A stretch of 47,987 bases of DNA, from NCBI GenBank assembly GCA_031290985.1, contig JARLJW010000056.1, positions 1 to 47,987 on the forward strand, written 5' to 3'. A program made the translations under genes and the position numbers. Positions within the stretch are counted from its first letter, which is position 1. Each line of letters begins with the position of its first letter. Below the pieces are notes generated by a model, which did not search any database, was not told the DNA's origin, and was given only the letters and a program-made list of their open reading frames with translations. The DNA is from Verrucomicrobiia bacterium. Lineage in GTDB: Bacteria > Verrucomicrobiota > Verrucomicrobiia > Limisphaerales > UBA11358. Below, in pieces: positions 17,268 to 26,026 of the stretch.

Positions 17268-17303
17268 CTCGTCCTCGTCCTCGTTCTCGTTCTCGTCCTC
17301 GAT
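17268..17303. repeat. Hexanucleotide microsatellite
   Basis: There are six tandem CTCGTC/CTCGTT-type units in the 290-bp gap between the S41-like gene and sigma gene B. The gap is otherwise featureless. The tract may be length-variable. It lies about 155 bp upstream of the sigma promoter motif. Confidence 0.75.
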
Positions 17304-17457
17304 CATTCACTTCTGCCTTCATATTTTTGGCTGGATTTAGTCGGATTCGCCCGTACGAAGGTCGTCAACCCGTCATCCATCATCTCTGCATCTCTCCGCG
17401 TTCTCTGTAGCTCTGCGCTTAACCTGCCAGCCTTCCCCGCAAATTTACAAATTCTTT

Positions 17458-17487
17458 GTCGGATTTCCCGGCCCCTGGTTGTTTAAT
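17458..17487 (+). promoter_or_regulatory. ECF-type promoter motif of sigma gene B
   Basis: GTCGGATTT (17458-17466), 12 nt ending CTGG, then TTGTTTAAT (17479-17487), 17 nt before the ATG at 17496. The 9-mer is identical to that at 22990. Confidence 0.65.
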
Positions 17488-17495
17488 GGTTGAAG

Positions 17496-19226
17496 ATGCA
17501 CGACCGGTCCGACATCCAGTTGCTCCAGGACTACGCCGTCACCGGCAGCGAGGCCGCCTTCCGCGAACTCGTCACCCGCCACACAGACTTCGTCTTCTCC
17601 GCCGCCCTCCGGCAGGTCGAATCCCCCGACCTCGCCGGCGATGTGGCCCAAAGCGTCTTCACCGACCTCGCCCGCAAAGCCCGGCCCGTGGCGGAAAAAA
17701 TGCCGGGGCAAGGCTCCCTTGCCGGCTGGCTGCACCGCAGCACCCGTTACGCGGCCCTCAACCACCTGCGCGACACCCGCCGCCGGCAATCCAACGAAAG
17801 GCAGGCCATGGAACAGCTCCTCACCAACACCGGCTCCGCCCCGGACTGGGAACACATCAAGCCAGTCCTTGATGAAGCCCTCGACAGCCTCGGCGACGAG
17901 GACCGCGAAGCCCTCCTGCTGCGCTATTTCAAGAATCAAGATTTTCGCGCCATCGGCCTCGCCCTCGGCACCAGCGATGACACCGCGCAAAAACGCGTCA
18001 GCCGCGCCGTCGACCGCCTGCGCGATTATTTCTCCCAACGCCACGTCACCATCGGCGCCAGCGGCCTCGTCGGCTTGATCTCCGCCAACGCCGTCCAATC
18101 CGCCCCCGTCGGCCTCGCCGCCGCCATCACCACCGCCGCCCTCGCGGGCACCGCCGCCGTTTCCACCTCCACCGTGATCGCCGCCACCAAAACCATCGCC
18201 ATGACCACATTACAAAAAACCCTTGTCACCGCCGCGCTCACCACCGCCATTGGCGGCGGTATTTACGAAGCGCATCAGGCCGCCCGGCTCCGTAATCAAA
18301 ACCAGTCCCTCCAGCAACAGCTTGCGCCGCTGGCCGACCAGGTCCAGCAACTGCGACAACAACGCGATCTCGCCGCCAGCCAGCAGGCATCGCTCGCGGA
18401 TGAGCTCGCCAAGTCGAAAAGCAACGAGCAGGAATTGCTGAAGCTCCGGAACGAGATCACCCAGTTGCGCGGTAACCCGGCCTCCGACTCGATGCCGGCA
18501 AACACCATGATTCCGACTGCCCAAGTCGAAACCACCCGCACTTCCGCAGCATCGGCAGAACAGGCCGCTCGCGAGGCTGCCGGCCGGGCCTTGGGCCGGG
18601 CCGTCGTCCGCGGCGATGCTGGTGCCTTCGAGAACCTCCTCGCGGAATCCAAAGGTGAGCATGAATCTTACTCCACCAACCAGACCGGCCTTGATGACGC
18701 CGCCCGCCGCGAGCTCTCGGTCCGGACGTTTGCCCCCATTAACCTGGCTTTTAAGGAAATCGCTGAAGCCGCTGTCAATGGCAGCCAGCCGGCGCTTGAC
18801 GCCGTGATCCGCGCCATCCAGACCCCGGAGTTGCACAGCCTCGCCACCCAATCCCTCGGCCTGCTTGCCGGCCAGGGAAATGATCAGGCCCTGGAAATGC
18901 TGATCCATCCCGAAAAATATGGCTTCACGCTCTCCAGCACCGTCAACAACCTGCGCCTGGCCGCCGAAGCTGGCAATCAAAAGGCCATCGATGCCCTCGC
19001 CGCCGTGGCCCAGAATCCATCCCAAAAGGCATTGTGGCTCATGGCGGCCGATAATTTGGCCAAAGCCGCCGCCGATGGCAACACCGTGGCCGTGGATGCC
19101 CTGATCACCATGTCCTCCAGCACCAACCGAAATGTCCAGCGCGCCGTCGCCAATGCCCTGCAAGGTGCCGCCGCCAATCAAAACGTGAATGCCGCCGCCG
19201 CCCTCCGCGCCATGAACTCCCAGTAA
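17496..19226 (+). CDS. ECF sigma factor fused to membrane, coil and helical repeats (B)
   Basis: This 576-aa protein has sigma region 2 at about 10-95 (FVFSAALRQVESPDLAGDVA) and region 4 at 125-180 (DEDREALLLRYFKNQDF). The shared hydrophobic block ISANAVQSAPVGLAA is at 194-209, with a TM at about 240-257. A coiled coil with ELLKLRNEITQLR lies at about 262-325. The C-terminal half (about 360-576) is Ala-rich and helical, with repeated units such as NLRLAAEAGNQKAIDALAAV and NLAKAAADGNTVAVDALITM. This looks like HEAT/armadillo-type repeats. ATG 17496 is preferred over the TTG two codons upstream. No anti-sigma gene is adjacent. Confidence 0.88.
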   Translation: MHDRSDIQLLQDYAVTGSEAAFRELVTRHTDFVFSAALRQVESPDLAGDVAQSVFTDLARKARPVAEKMPGQGSLAGWLHRSTRYAALNHLRDTRRRQSNERQAMEQLLTNTGSAPDWEHIKPVLDEALDSLGDEDREALLLRYFKNQDFRAIGLALGTSDDTAQKRVSRAVDRLRDYFSQRHVTIGASGLVGLISANAVQSAPVGLAAAITTAALAGTAAVSTSTVIAATKTIAMTTLQKTLVTAALTTAIGGGIYEAHQAARLRNQNQSLQQQLAPLADQVQQLRQQRDLAASQQASLADELAKSKSNEQELLKLRNEITQLRGNPASDSMPANTMIPTAQVETTRTSAASAEQAAREAAGRALGRAVVRGDAGAFENLLAESKGEHESYSTNQTGLDDAARRELSVRTFAPINLAFKEIAEAAVNGSQPALDAVIRAIQTPELHSLATQSLGLLAGQGNDQALEMLIHPEKYGFTLSSTVNNLRLAAEAGNQKAIDALAAVAQNPSQKALWLMAADNLAKAAADGNTVAVDALITMSSSTNRNVQRAVANALQGAAANQNVNAAAALRAMNSQ

Positions 19227-19283
19227 TGGGCGCGCGCCTCGCAAAGACGGAAGCCATTCCCCACCTCAACCAGCAATCACCAA

Positions 19284-19316
19284 GGCGGACAAGATCGCGC
19301 TGCAATCTTGTTTGCC
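19284..19316. terminator. Hairpin between sigma genes B and C
   Basis: GGCGGACAAGAT (19284-19295) pairs with ATCTTGTTTGCC (19305-19316), 12 bp with two G-T pairs and a 9-nt loop. It lies 58 bp after the stop of sigma gene B. There is no T run, so it may be a repeat hairpin or Rho-linked structure rather than an intrinsic terminator. Confidence 0.4.
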
Positions 19317-19409
19317 TGCGCAGCGGGCATCTGGCCGTCACATTTTCGCTAACAACCTAATCCACTAAATACCAATTACTTAAATCCACAATTCAAGGTC
19401 ACTTTTTTC

Positions 19410-19439
19410 GTCACATTTCGGCTCTGGCGGGTACTAATA
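19410..19439 (+). promoter_or_regulatory. ECF-type promoter motif of sigma gene C
   Basis: GTCACATTT (19410-19418), 12 nt ending GGCGG, then GTACTAATA (19431-19439), 14 nt before the GTG start at 19445. The predicted transcript start falls on or next to the start codon. Confidence 0.6.
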
Positions 19440-19444
19440 TATGA

Positions 19445-21091
19445 GTGAACACACAAACGGACTCTCAACTGCTGGTCGCCTACGCTGAACACCGCCTCGA
19501 ACCGGCCTTTGCCGAACTCGTTCGCCGCCACCTTGATTTCGTCTATTCCGCCGCCCTGCGCATGGTCTGCGATTCCCAAATTGCCGAAGATGTGACCCAG
19601 AGCGTATTCGTCGCCTTCGCCCGGAACGCCGCCCGCCTGGCCAGCCACCCCGTACTGTCCGGCTGGCTTCATCAGACCACGCATAACATCGCGGCCCAAA
19701 CCATCCGCACTGAAGTGCGCCGGCGCATCCGCGAACAGGAAGCCGTCATCATGAATGAATTGCTTACCCCCGATGCGTCTTGGGACCGGGTTGCTCCAGA
19801 ATTAGACGCCGCCCTCCGTGAATTGAAAGAGGCCGACCGAAACGCCCTCTTTCTGCGCTATTTCGAAAAAAAATCCGGCGCCGAAGTGGCGGCCTGCCTT
19901 GGCATCAGCGAGGAAGCCGCCCGCAAACGGATCAACCGCGGCATCGAACGGCTGCGCACTTATTTCTCCAAACACAATGTCACGGTGGGTGCCAGCGGTC
20001 TCGTTGTTCTGATCTCCGCCCATGCCGTGCAGGCCGCGCCCGTCGGATTGGCCGCCGCCATCACCGCCTCCGCCGTTCTGGCCGGTGCCGCCGTTTCCAG
20101 CTCCGCCGCCCTCGCCGCCGTCAAAACCATTGCCATGAGCACCCTGCAAAAGACTCTCGTCACCGCCGCCATCGCCATTGTGGCGGGTGCCGGCCTCTAT
20201 CAGGCCCGTCAGGCCACCCGGCTGCGGGAACAAAATCAGGTTCTGCTCCAACAGCAAGCCCCGCTCGCGGCCAAAATCAGCCAGTTGGAACAGGACCTGT
20301 CCAGAACCACCAACCGGCTCGCCAGCCTGACCGCGGATCTGGCCAGGGCCCAGGTCAACAACTCGGAATTGCTCAAGCTGCGCGGCATCGCCGGCGTCGC
20401 CCGGCGCGCCACCGGTGAAGCCGAACAATTACGGCTGCAACTCGCGCACCAGACTTCCGAGGCCGGCACCAATCTGCTCACCGGAGCAATGGTCGACGCC
20501 ATGAAGCAGGCCATGGCACAACAGGTTGAGGGGCGCTTGTCCCGCTTGGCGGCCAGCCTCCAACTCACTGCGGACCAAACCAATGCCATCCGCGAGATCC
20601 TGCGGCAGCAGGCGCAAACGATGTCGGCGGGAATGCAACAGGCCTTTTCTGGGAAATTCGATAAAAACGAACTCGCCCGGCTGGCCAAGGAACAGGGCGA
20701 TCCCGAGGCCCGGATCAAAGCCCTGCTGACGCCCGAACAACTCGCCGCCTATCCGGCCAGCCAGCAGGAAGAAGCCGCGCACAACGCCAGCCTTGCCGCC
20801 AACGCGGAACTCGTACAATTGCAGACCACCTTGGACCTTGCCCCGGGGCAGTTGGACGGAGTTTTTGCCGCGCTCTATACCCTGAACTTGAACCAGCTTA
20901 CCGGGGCCCTCAAGCCTTCCGCCTCCAACATGGTTGAAGCCATGCAATGGATGCTGGACCAGAAGGACAAGACCTTGGAGCCGCTCCTCACACCCGCCCA
21001 ATTGAATCTTTACCGCCAGCAACTCGCGCTTCAGGTCAGGGTCCAGAAAGACATCTTGGGCAAGCTGACCGGCACGACCAACGCCAACTGA
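19445..21091 (+). CDS. ECF sigma factor fused to membrane, coil and Spy/CpxP-like domain (C)
   Basis: This 548-aa protein has sigma region 2 at about 5-90 (ELVRRHLDFVYSAALRMV) and region 4 at about 118-178 (DRNALFLRYFEKKSGAEVAA). The shared block ISAHAVQAAPVGLAA is followed by a TM (about 236-253) and a coiled coil containing ELLKLRGIAGVAR. The C-terminal part (about 345-540) carries LTxxQ-type motifs in two halves: LQLTADQTNAIREIL with LLTPEQLAAY, then LDLAPGQL with LLTPAQLNLYRQQ. That is the pattern of Spy/CpxP periplasmic stress chaperones. The start is GTG: the ATG at 19441 is out of frame. The envelope-stress sensor role is inferred from the domain. Confidence 0.87.
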   Translation: MNTQTDSQLLVAYAEHRLEPAFAELVRRHLDFVYSAALRMVCDSQIAEDVTQSVFVAFARNAARLASHPVLSGWLHQTTHNIAAQTIRTEVRRRIREQEAVIMNELLTPDASWDRVAPELDAALRELKEADRNALFLRYFEKKSGAEVAACLGISEEAARKRINRGIERLRTYFSKHNVTVGASGLVVLISAHAVQAAPVGLAAAITASAVLAGAAVSSSAALAAVKTIAMSTLQKTLVTAAIAIVAGAGLYQARQATRLREQNQVLLQQQAPLAAKISQLEQDLSRTTNRLASLTADLARAQVNNSELLKLRGIAGVARRATGEAEQLRLQLAHQTSEAGTNLLTGAMVDAMKQAMAQQVEGRLSRLAASLQLTADQTNAIREILRQQAQTMSAGMQQAFSGKFDKNELARLAKEQGDPEARIKALLTPEQLAAYPASQQEEAAHNASLAANAELVQLQTTLDLAPGQLDGVFAALYTLNLNQLTGALKPSASNMVEAMQWMLDQKDKTLEPLLTPAQLNLYRQQLALQVRVQKDILGKLTGTTNAN

Positions 21092-21248
21092 GACACCATC
21101 GCGCGGCGACCGTCTCGGCCTGCGCACTAGGCACCTTGCGGCGTGAGCGTTCTGTGGTCCCAGATTTCGCCCACACCAGAAACGTGCCTGCAATCATCGG
21201 TCTCCGCCCGCATTTTGCTCTTCCGCCATTCGTAAATTGAGATTCCTT

Positions 21249-21278
21249 GTCCGCTTTGGCAACCGGCGGCTACTATCC
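21249..21278 (+). promoter_or_regulatory. ECF-type promoter motif of sigma gene D
   Basis: GTCCGCTTT (21249-21257), 12 nt ending GGCGG, then CTACTATCC (21270-21278), 14 nt before the GTG start at 21284. Layout and spacing are identical to gene C. Confidence 0.6.
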
Positions 21279-21283
21279 CATGA

Positions 21284-22915
21284 GTGAACGACCAAACCGA
21301 CGCCCAACTGCTGCGGGCCTACGCCGAACACCGTTCCGAACCGGCATTCGCGGAACTGGTGCGCCGCCACGTGGCCTTCGTCCATTCCGCCGCCGGGCGC
21401 ATGGTTTGTGACTCGCACCTCGCCCAGGACGTGACCCAGGGCGTGTTCGTCGCCCTCGCCAAAAACGCCGCCCCGCTCGCGGACCGCCCGGTGCTGTCCG
21501 GCTGGCTGCATCGCACCGCGCAAAACATCGCCGCCCAAACCGTCCGCACCGACGTGCGCCGCCGCGTCCGGGAACAGGAGGCCGCCACCATGAACGAACT
21601 CCTCTCCGCCAATCCCGAAGCCACCTGGGAACACCTCGCCCCGCACCTCGACGCCGCCCTCGGTGAGTTGAATGAGGCGGAGCGCGACGCCCTCCTCCTG
21701 CGCTACTTCGAAAAAAAATCCGCCCCCGAAATGGCCGGCCTGCTCGGCATCTCCGAGGAAGCCGCACAAAAACGGGTGACCCGCGCCGTGGAGCGCCTGC
21801 GCGAACTGTTCTCCCAACGCAAGCTCACCATCGGCGCCGGCGGCCTGGTCGTCTTGATTTCCGCCAATGCCGTGCAAGCCGTGCCGGCCGGCCTGGTCGC
21901 CACCATCACCGCCACCGCCTTTGCCGGTGCTGCCGTTACCTCCTCCACCGTCATTGCCACCACCAAAACCATCGCCATGACCACCCTCCAAAAAACCCTT
22001 GTCGCCGCCACCGTCACCCTCCTCGCCGGTGCCGGCGTCTTCGAAGCCCGTCAGTCCGCCCAACTGCGCGAGCAAAATCAGGCCCTCCTTCAACAGCAGA
22101 CCCCGCTGCTCGATGAAATTCAGCGGCTGGGCAAATTGTTAAATGAAGCGACGAACCAAATCGCCGCCTTAAGGGACGATAAACGGCAGTTCAGCCGTAC
22201 AACACCGGAACTCCTGAAGTTGCGCGGCGAAAACACCCGGCTGCGCAATGACGCCAGCCAGATGAACGACCCGTTCGTGCAGCAAGCCCTGGGTTGGAAG
22301 GCCAACGAGGCCAAACTCAGAAAAATTTTTGCGGATCATCCGGAGCAAGGTGTCCCTGAACTGGCGCTGGTCAGCGATGACCAATGGTTTTCAATCGCCA
22401 AAAACGCCGATCTGAATTCAGAAACCGGCATCCGCCAGGCGCAAAGCGAGGTGCGGCACACCGCCAAAAACAACTTCATGCCCGGCCTCAGCCATGCCTT
22501 GGATGAATTCGTCAAAGCGGATGATGGCGTTTTACCTACGAACTTGGACCAATTGCAGCCCTATTTCGAAAAACCGGTGGATGAGGCGATCCTCCAGCAA
22601 TACAAACTGACCTCCACGGGAAAATACAACGGCGGCTTCGTGGTGAGCGACAAGGCGGTCATCGACCAGGAATACGACTATCTCTGGCACGCGGGCCCGA
22701 ATGGCTACGGCCCCGATGCCGTGGCCAAGGAAACCGCTGAATTGACCGCCCGGATGGAAATTTTAAAACCAGCGCTGGCCGCATTCGCGGCGGCCAATCA
22801 GGGCAATACGCCAACCACCATCAGCCAGATCAAATCATTCATAACCACCCCCGAACAACAGGCGGCTTTTGACAGGTTGATCAAAGACAATGTTAATTTT
22901 GGCAGGCCGCAATAA
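21284..22915 (+). CDS. ECF sigma factor fused to membrane, coil and unknown domain (D)
   Basis: This 543-aa protein has sigma region 2 at about 5-90 (ELVRRHVAFVHSAAGRMV), region 4 at about 120-180 (ERDALLLRYFEKKSAPEMAG), and the hydrophobic block ISANAVQAVPAGL. A TM (about 238-256) and a coiled coil with ELLKLRGENTRLR follow. The C-terminal domain (about 330-540) matches that of gene E: NEAKLRKIFADHPEQGVPEL, NLDQLQPYFEKPVDEAILQQ, and a second half with ISQIKSFITTPEQQAAFDRL. The two L-x-Q-(L/I)-x-x-(Y/F)-x-x-x-P units look like an internal repeat. No family is recognised. GTG is the only in-frame start; the overlapping ATG at 21280 runs into another frame. Confidence 0.87.
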   Translation: MNDQTDAQLLRAYAEHRSEPAFAELVRRHVAFVHSAAGRMVCDSHLAQDVTQGVFVALAKNAAPLADRPVLSGWLHRTAQNIAAQTVRTDVRRRVREQEAATMNELLSANPEATWEHLAPHLDAALGELNEAERDALLLRYFEKKSAPEMAGLLGISEEAAQKRVTRAVERLRELFSQRKLTIGAGGLVVLISANAVQAVPAGLVATITATAFAGAAVTSSTVIATTKTIAMTTLQKTLVAATVTLLAGAGVFEARQSAQLREQNQALLQQQTPLLDEIQRLGKLLNEATNQIAALRDDKRQFSRTTPELLKLRGENTRLRNDASQMNDPFVQQALGWKANEAKLRKIFADHPEQGVPELALVSDDQWFSIAKNADLNSETGIRQAQSEVRHTAKNNFMPGLSHALDEFVKADDGVLPTNLDQLQPYFEKPVDEAILQQYKLTSTGKYNGGFVVSDKAVIDQEYDYLWHAGPNGYGPDAVAKETAELTARMEILKPALAAFAAANQGNTPTTISQIKSFITTPEQQAAFDRLIKDNVNFGRPQ

Positions 22916-22989
22916 GCTTTAAACCACAATTTTCAGCCCGCCGCTCCGGGCCGTGCCATTCGCCAACGCCCGCCACCTTAAAATACTTT

Positions 22990-23019
22990 GTCGGATTTCC
23001 CCCGGGTCGGTTATTACAT
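22990..23019 (+). promoter_or_regulatory. ECF-type promoter motif of sigma gene E
   Basis: GTCGGATTT (22990-22998), 12 nt ending GTCGG, then TTATTACAT (23011-23019), 16 nt before the preferred ATG at 23027. It shares TTTGTCGGATTTCCC with gene B although the genes are 5.5 kb apart. Confidence 0.65.
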
Positions 23020-23026
23020 GGGTGAG

Positions 23027-24658
23027 ATGCAGTCAGAATCCGACGCCCAACTCCTGCGTGCCTACGTGGAACACGGCACCGAGGCCGCGTTTACCGAGCT
23101 TGTCCACCGGTACACGAACCTCGTCTATTCCGCCGCGTTGCGGCAGGTCGGATCCCCCGCCGCCGCCGGCGAGGTCGCCCAAGGCGTCTTCCTCGGGCTC
23201 GCGCACGGGGCTCAATCCCTGCTGCCGCGCCTCACGGCGGAGGCCTCCCTCGCCGGCTGGCTCTGCCGCAGCGCCCGCAACCTCTCCCTCAACCACCGGC
23301 GCGATGAATTCCGCCGGCTAACCCGCGAACGACAGGCCATGGAACAACTCATTTCAATCCCCGACGACGCTCCGGAATGGGAACACCTCCGGCCGGTCCT
23401 CGACGAGGCCATGGCCGAACTCGATGAAACGGATTACGACGCCCTCGTTCTCCGCTTTTTCCAGCAACGGGACTACCGCGCTGTCGGCTCCGCCCTCGGC
23501 ATCAGCGACGACACCGCGCAGAAACGCGTCACCCGCGCCCTTGAAAAACTCCGCGACCTTCTGTCTCAACGCGGCATCCGCGCCACCGCCGCCGCCCTGT
23601 CCGTCGTCATCGCCGCCAACGCCGTCCAGGCCGCGCCCGCCGGCCTCGCGGCCACCATTGCCACCGCCACCCTCACGGGCACCGCCGTCACCGCTTCCAC
23701 CATCATTGCCGCCACCAAAACTATCGCCATGACCACCTTCCAAAAAGCCCTCGTCGCCGCCACCGTCACCCTCCTCGCCGGTGCCGGCCTCTACGAAACC
23801 CACCAGGCCGCCCAGTTGCGCGGGCAAAACCGGGCGCTCCAGCAACAACAGATGACATTGGCCGGCGAGCTTCAGCAGTTGCAACGTGAGCAAGCTGCGG
23901 CCACCAACCGGCTGGCGGAGCCTTACACCGCGATGGCGGGGACCAGAACAACCACCAACCAAACCGAGCTTTTAAAACTGCGGGGTGAAATCGCGGTCTT
24001 GCAGAATGCCGCCAATGATCCCGCGGCGGTCGCCGTCCGGGACTGGGTGGCGAAGGTTAATAAGCTTAAACAACGGTTGGCGGACACCCCGGATTCGAAA
24101 ATCCCGGAACTGCAGTTCCTCACGGAGCAAGACTGGCTGAACGCGGCCCGGGGCAGGCTCGATTCCGATGCCGATTATCGCCGTGCCCTGGCCACGCTCC
24201 GCGGCGCCGCGGAAAACAAGGTCGCAAACATGTTGAAGAAAGCCCTGTCCGGGTTCATGAAGAATGCCGATGCACAATTTCCGACCGACCTTTCCCAGTT
24301 GCAGCCTTATTTTGACTCCCCCATGGATGAAGCCGTCCTGCAACGCTGGGAGATCACCCCCGCATCAACCATCAAAAATCTTGGCATGGGTGGAAATTCA
24401 ATCATCACCCAGAAGGCCCCGGTGGATGACGTGTTCGACACACGTTATGGCATCGGCCCGAACGGCTTTGGCAGCACAGATTTCATGCAGGCGGACAACT
24501 ACAAGACCATGCAACCGGTCTACGATGCGTACCGCGCCGCTCATAACGACCAATGGCAGACATCCTTGTCGGAATTGCAGCCCTACGTGACCACGCCGGA
24601 GCAACAGACCGCCTTGGGCAAGCTGATGCTTCGGGAATCTGCCCGGGATGGGAATTAG
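23027..24658 (+). CDS. ECF sigma factor fused to membrane, coil and unknown domain (E)
   Basis: This 543-aa protein has sigma region 2 at about 5-95 (ELVHRYTNLVYSAALRQVGS), region 4 at about 125-183 (DYDALVLRFFQQRDYRAVGS), and the shared block IAANAVQAAPAGLAA. A TM (about 240-258), a coiled coil with ELLKLRGEIAVLQ, and the same C-terminal domain type as gene D follow (RLADTPDSKIPELQFLTEQD, DLSQLQPYFDSPMDEAVLQR, SLSELQPYVTTPEQQTALGK). ATG 23027 aligns with gene B's start and has GGTGAG just upstream; ATG 23018 is the alternative. It is the last of four tandem sigma genes, each with its own motif. The stop codon lies inside a hairpin. Confidence 0.87.
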   Translation: MQSESDAQLLRAYVEHGTEAAFTELVHRYTNLVYSAALRQVGSPAAAGEVAQGVFLGLAHGAQSLLPRLTAEASLAGWLCRSARNLSLNHRRDEFRRLTRERQAMEQLISIPDDAPEWEHLRPVLDEAMAELDETDYDALVLRFFQQRDYRAVGSALGISDDTAQKRVTRALEKLRDLLSQRGIRATAAALSVVIAANAVQAAPAGLAATIATATLTGTAVTASTIIAATKTIAMTTFQKALVAATVTLLAGAGLYETHQAAQLRGQNRALQQQQMTLAGELQQLQREQAAATNRLAEPYTAMAGTRTTTNQTELLKLRGEIAVLQNAANDPAAVAVRDWVAKVNKLKQRLADTPDSKIPELQFLTEQDWLNAARGRLDSDADYRRALATLRGAAENKVANMLKKALSGFMKNADAQFPTDLSQLQPYFDSPMDEAVLQRWEITPASTIKNLGMGGNSIITQKAPVDDVFDTRYGIGPNGFGSTDFMQADNYKTMQPVYDAYRAAHNDQWQTSLSELQPYVTTPEQQTALGKLMLRESARDGN

Positions 24659-24680
24659 AGCGGTTCCATAACCGCTCTAA
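24655..24680. terminator. Convergent hairpin between sigma E and purD
   Basis: TTAGAGCGGTT (24655-24665) and AACCGCTCTAA (24670-24680) form a perfect 11-bp stem with a CCAT loop. The left arm includes the stop codon of sigma gene E. It separates two convergent genes and is symmetric, so it could act both ways. It lacks a T run. Confidence 0.5.
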
Positions 24681-24693
24681 CCATCCGTCGCCG

Positions 24694-25983
24694 TCAAAAC
24701 GCCTTCGCCGCAATATCCCTACGGAACTGCGCCCCTTCGAAACGTATCTGCTCCACCGCCGCATACGCCGCCGCCTGCGCCGCCTTCACATCCGTGCCCA
24801 ACGCCGTCACGCCCAGCACCCGCCCGCCGTTCGTCACGATCTGCCCATCCCTCAACGCCGTGCCCGCGTGGAATACTTTCGTATGCGGCAGCGCATTCGC
24901 GGCAGCGAGCCCTGTGATGACCTTGCCCTTCGGATAACTGCCCGGATAACCGCCGCTCGCCATCACCACGCACACGCTTGCCAGCGGACTCCATTTCAAC
25001 TCCTGTTTTGCCAGCGTGCCGCTCGCACTCGCATCCAGCAACTCCACCAGGTCGTTTTCCAGACGCGTCAGGTAAACCTGTGTCTCCGGGTCGCCGAAAC
25101 GCGCGTTGAATTCCAAAATCTTCGGGCCGCTCTTCGTCAACATCACGCCCGGATACAGCAACCCGCGATAATCAATGCCCTCCGCCACACACCCGCGCAT
25201 GAACGGCTCCAGCACCGTGCGCGCGGTCTCCGCCAGTTCGGCGTCCGTCAAAAACGGCGTCGGCGAATACGTCCCCATGCCGCCGGTGTTCAATCCCCGA
25301 TCACCATCGAGCGCCCGCTTGTGGTCCTGCGACGTGGGAAAAATCTTTGCGGTCTTCCCGTCGCACAACGCGTGCATGGAAACCTCGATGCCCTCCAGGA
25401 ATTCCTGGATCACCACATTCGCGCCCGCCGCGCCGAACGCCTTGCCCACCATGATTTCATCCACCGCCTTCTCCGCCATGGTCTGGTTCAGGCACATCAA
25501 GACGCCCTTGCCCAGCGCCAACCCGTCCGCCTTGACGACGCATTTGCCGCCGAGGGTCGCGCAAAATCTCTTCGCCGCCGTCACGTCCGAAAAAGTTCCC
25601 GCCAGCGCCGTGGGGATCCCGTGCTTCTCCATGAACTTCTGGGAGAAAACTTTTGAAGACTCAAACTGCGCCGCCTTCTGGTTCACGCCCCAGATCTTGA
25701 GCCCATGCTTCTGAAACAGGTCCACGATGCCCAGCGCCAGCGGATTGTCCGGCCCGACCACGGTGAAATCGACCCGCTTTTCCTGCGCCAAAGCCAGCAA
25801 CCCGGGCAAATCCTCCGCGCCGATGTTCGCGCATTCGACCGGCTTCTCCGTTTTCTTCGTTCGCTCCTGTGCAATGCCCGCATTGCCGGGGGCGCACCAC
25901 ATCTCCGTGACCAGCGGCGACTGCGCCAGCTTCCACACCAGCGCATGTTCGCGCCCGCCTGAACCGATGACCAAAATTTTCAT
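24694..25983 (-). CDS. purD: Phosphoribosylamine-glycine ligase
   Basis: PurD joins glycine to phosphoribosylamine with ATP, the second step of purine synthesis. The 429-aa protein has the N-domain signature MKILVIGSGGREHALVWKLA and PGNAGIAQ. The ATP-grasp core has KADGLALGKGV, the GARS motif FNARFGDPETQVYL, and a C-terminal domain with VVMASGGYPGSYPKG. Full length. ATG 25983 is chosen because the protein begins directly on the Rossmann strand. It is the last gene of a minus-strand run that includes purM, but three carbohydrate-related genes lie between purM and purD. Confidence 0.96.
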   Translation of the reverse strand: MKILVIGSGGREHALVWKLAQSPLVTEMWCAPGNAGIAQERTKKTEKPVECANIGAEDLPGLLALAQEKRVDFTVVGPDNPLALGIVDLFQKHGLKIWGVNQKAAQFESSKVFSQKFMEKHGIPTALAGTFSDVTAAKRFCATLGGKCVVKADGLALGKGVLMCLNQTMAEKAVDEIMVGKAFGAAGANVVIQEFLEGIEVSMHALCDGKTAKIFPTSQDHKRALDGDRGLNTGGMGTYSPTPFLTDAELAETARTVLEPFMRGCVAEGIDYRGLLYPGVMLTKSGPKILEFNARFGDPETQVYLTRLENDLVELLDASASGTLAKQELKWSPLASVCVVMASGGYPGSYPKGKVITGLAAANALPHTKVFHAGTALRDGQIVTNGGRVLGVTALGTDVKAAQAAAYAAVEQIRFEGAQFRRDIAAKAF

Positions 25984-26026
25984 GGGGCGAAATTGAAGCA
26001 GGAAATGGCGCGCGCGGAAAACCTTT

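Noticed and set aside
17268..17303. Possible CRISPR-like repeat array
   Set aside because: The units are 6 bp with no spacers; this is a microsatellite.
19441..19443. ATG as the start of sigma gene C (and ATG 21280 for gene D)
   Set aside because: Both are out of frame with the sigma domain and soon reach a stop or lose homology; the GTG 4 bases later gives the conserved start.
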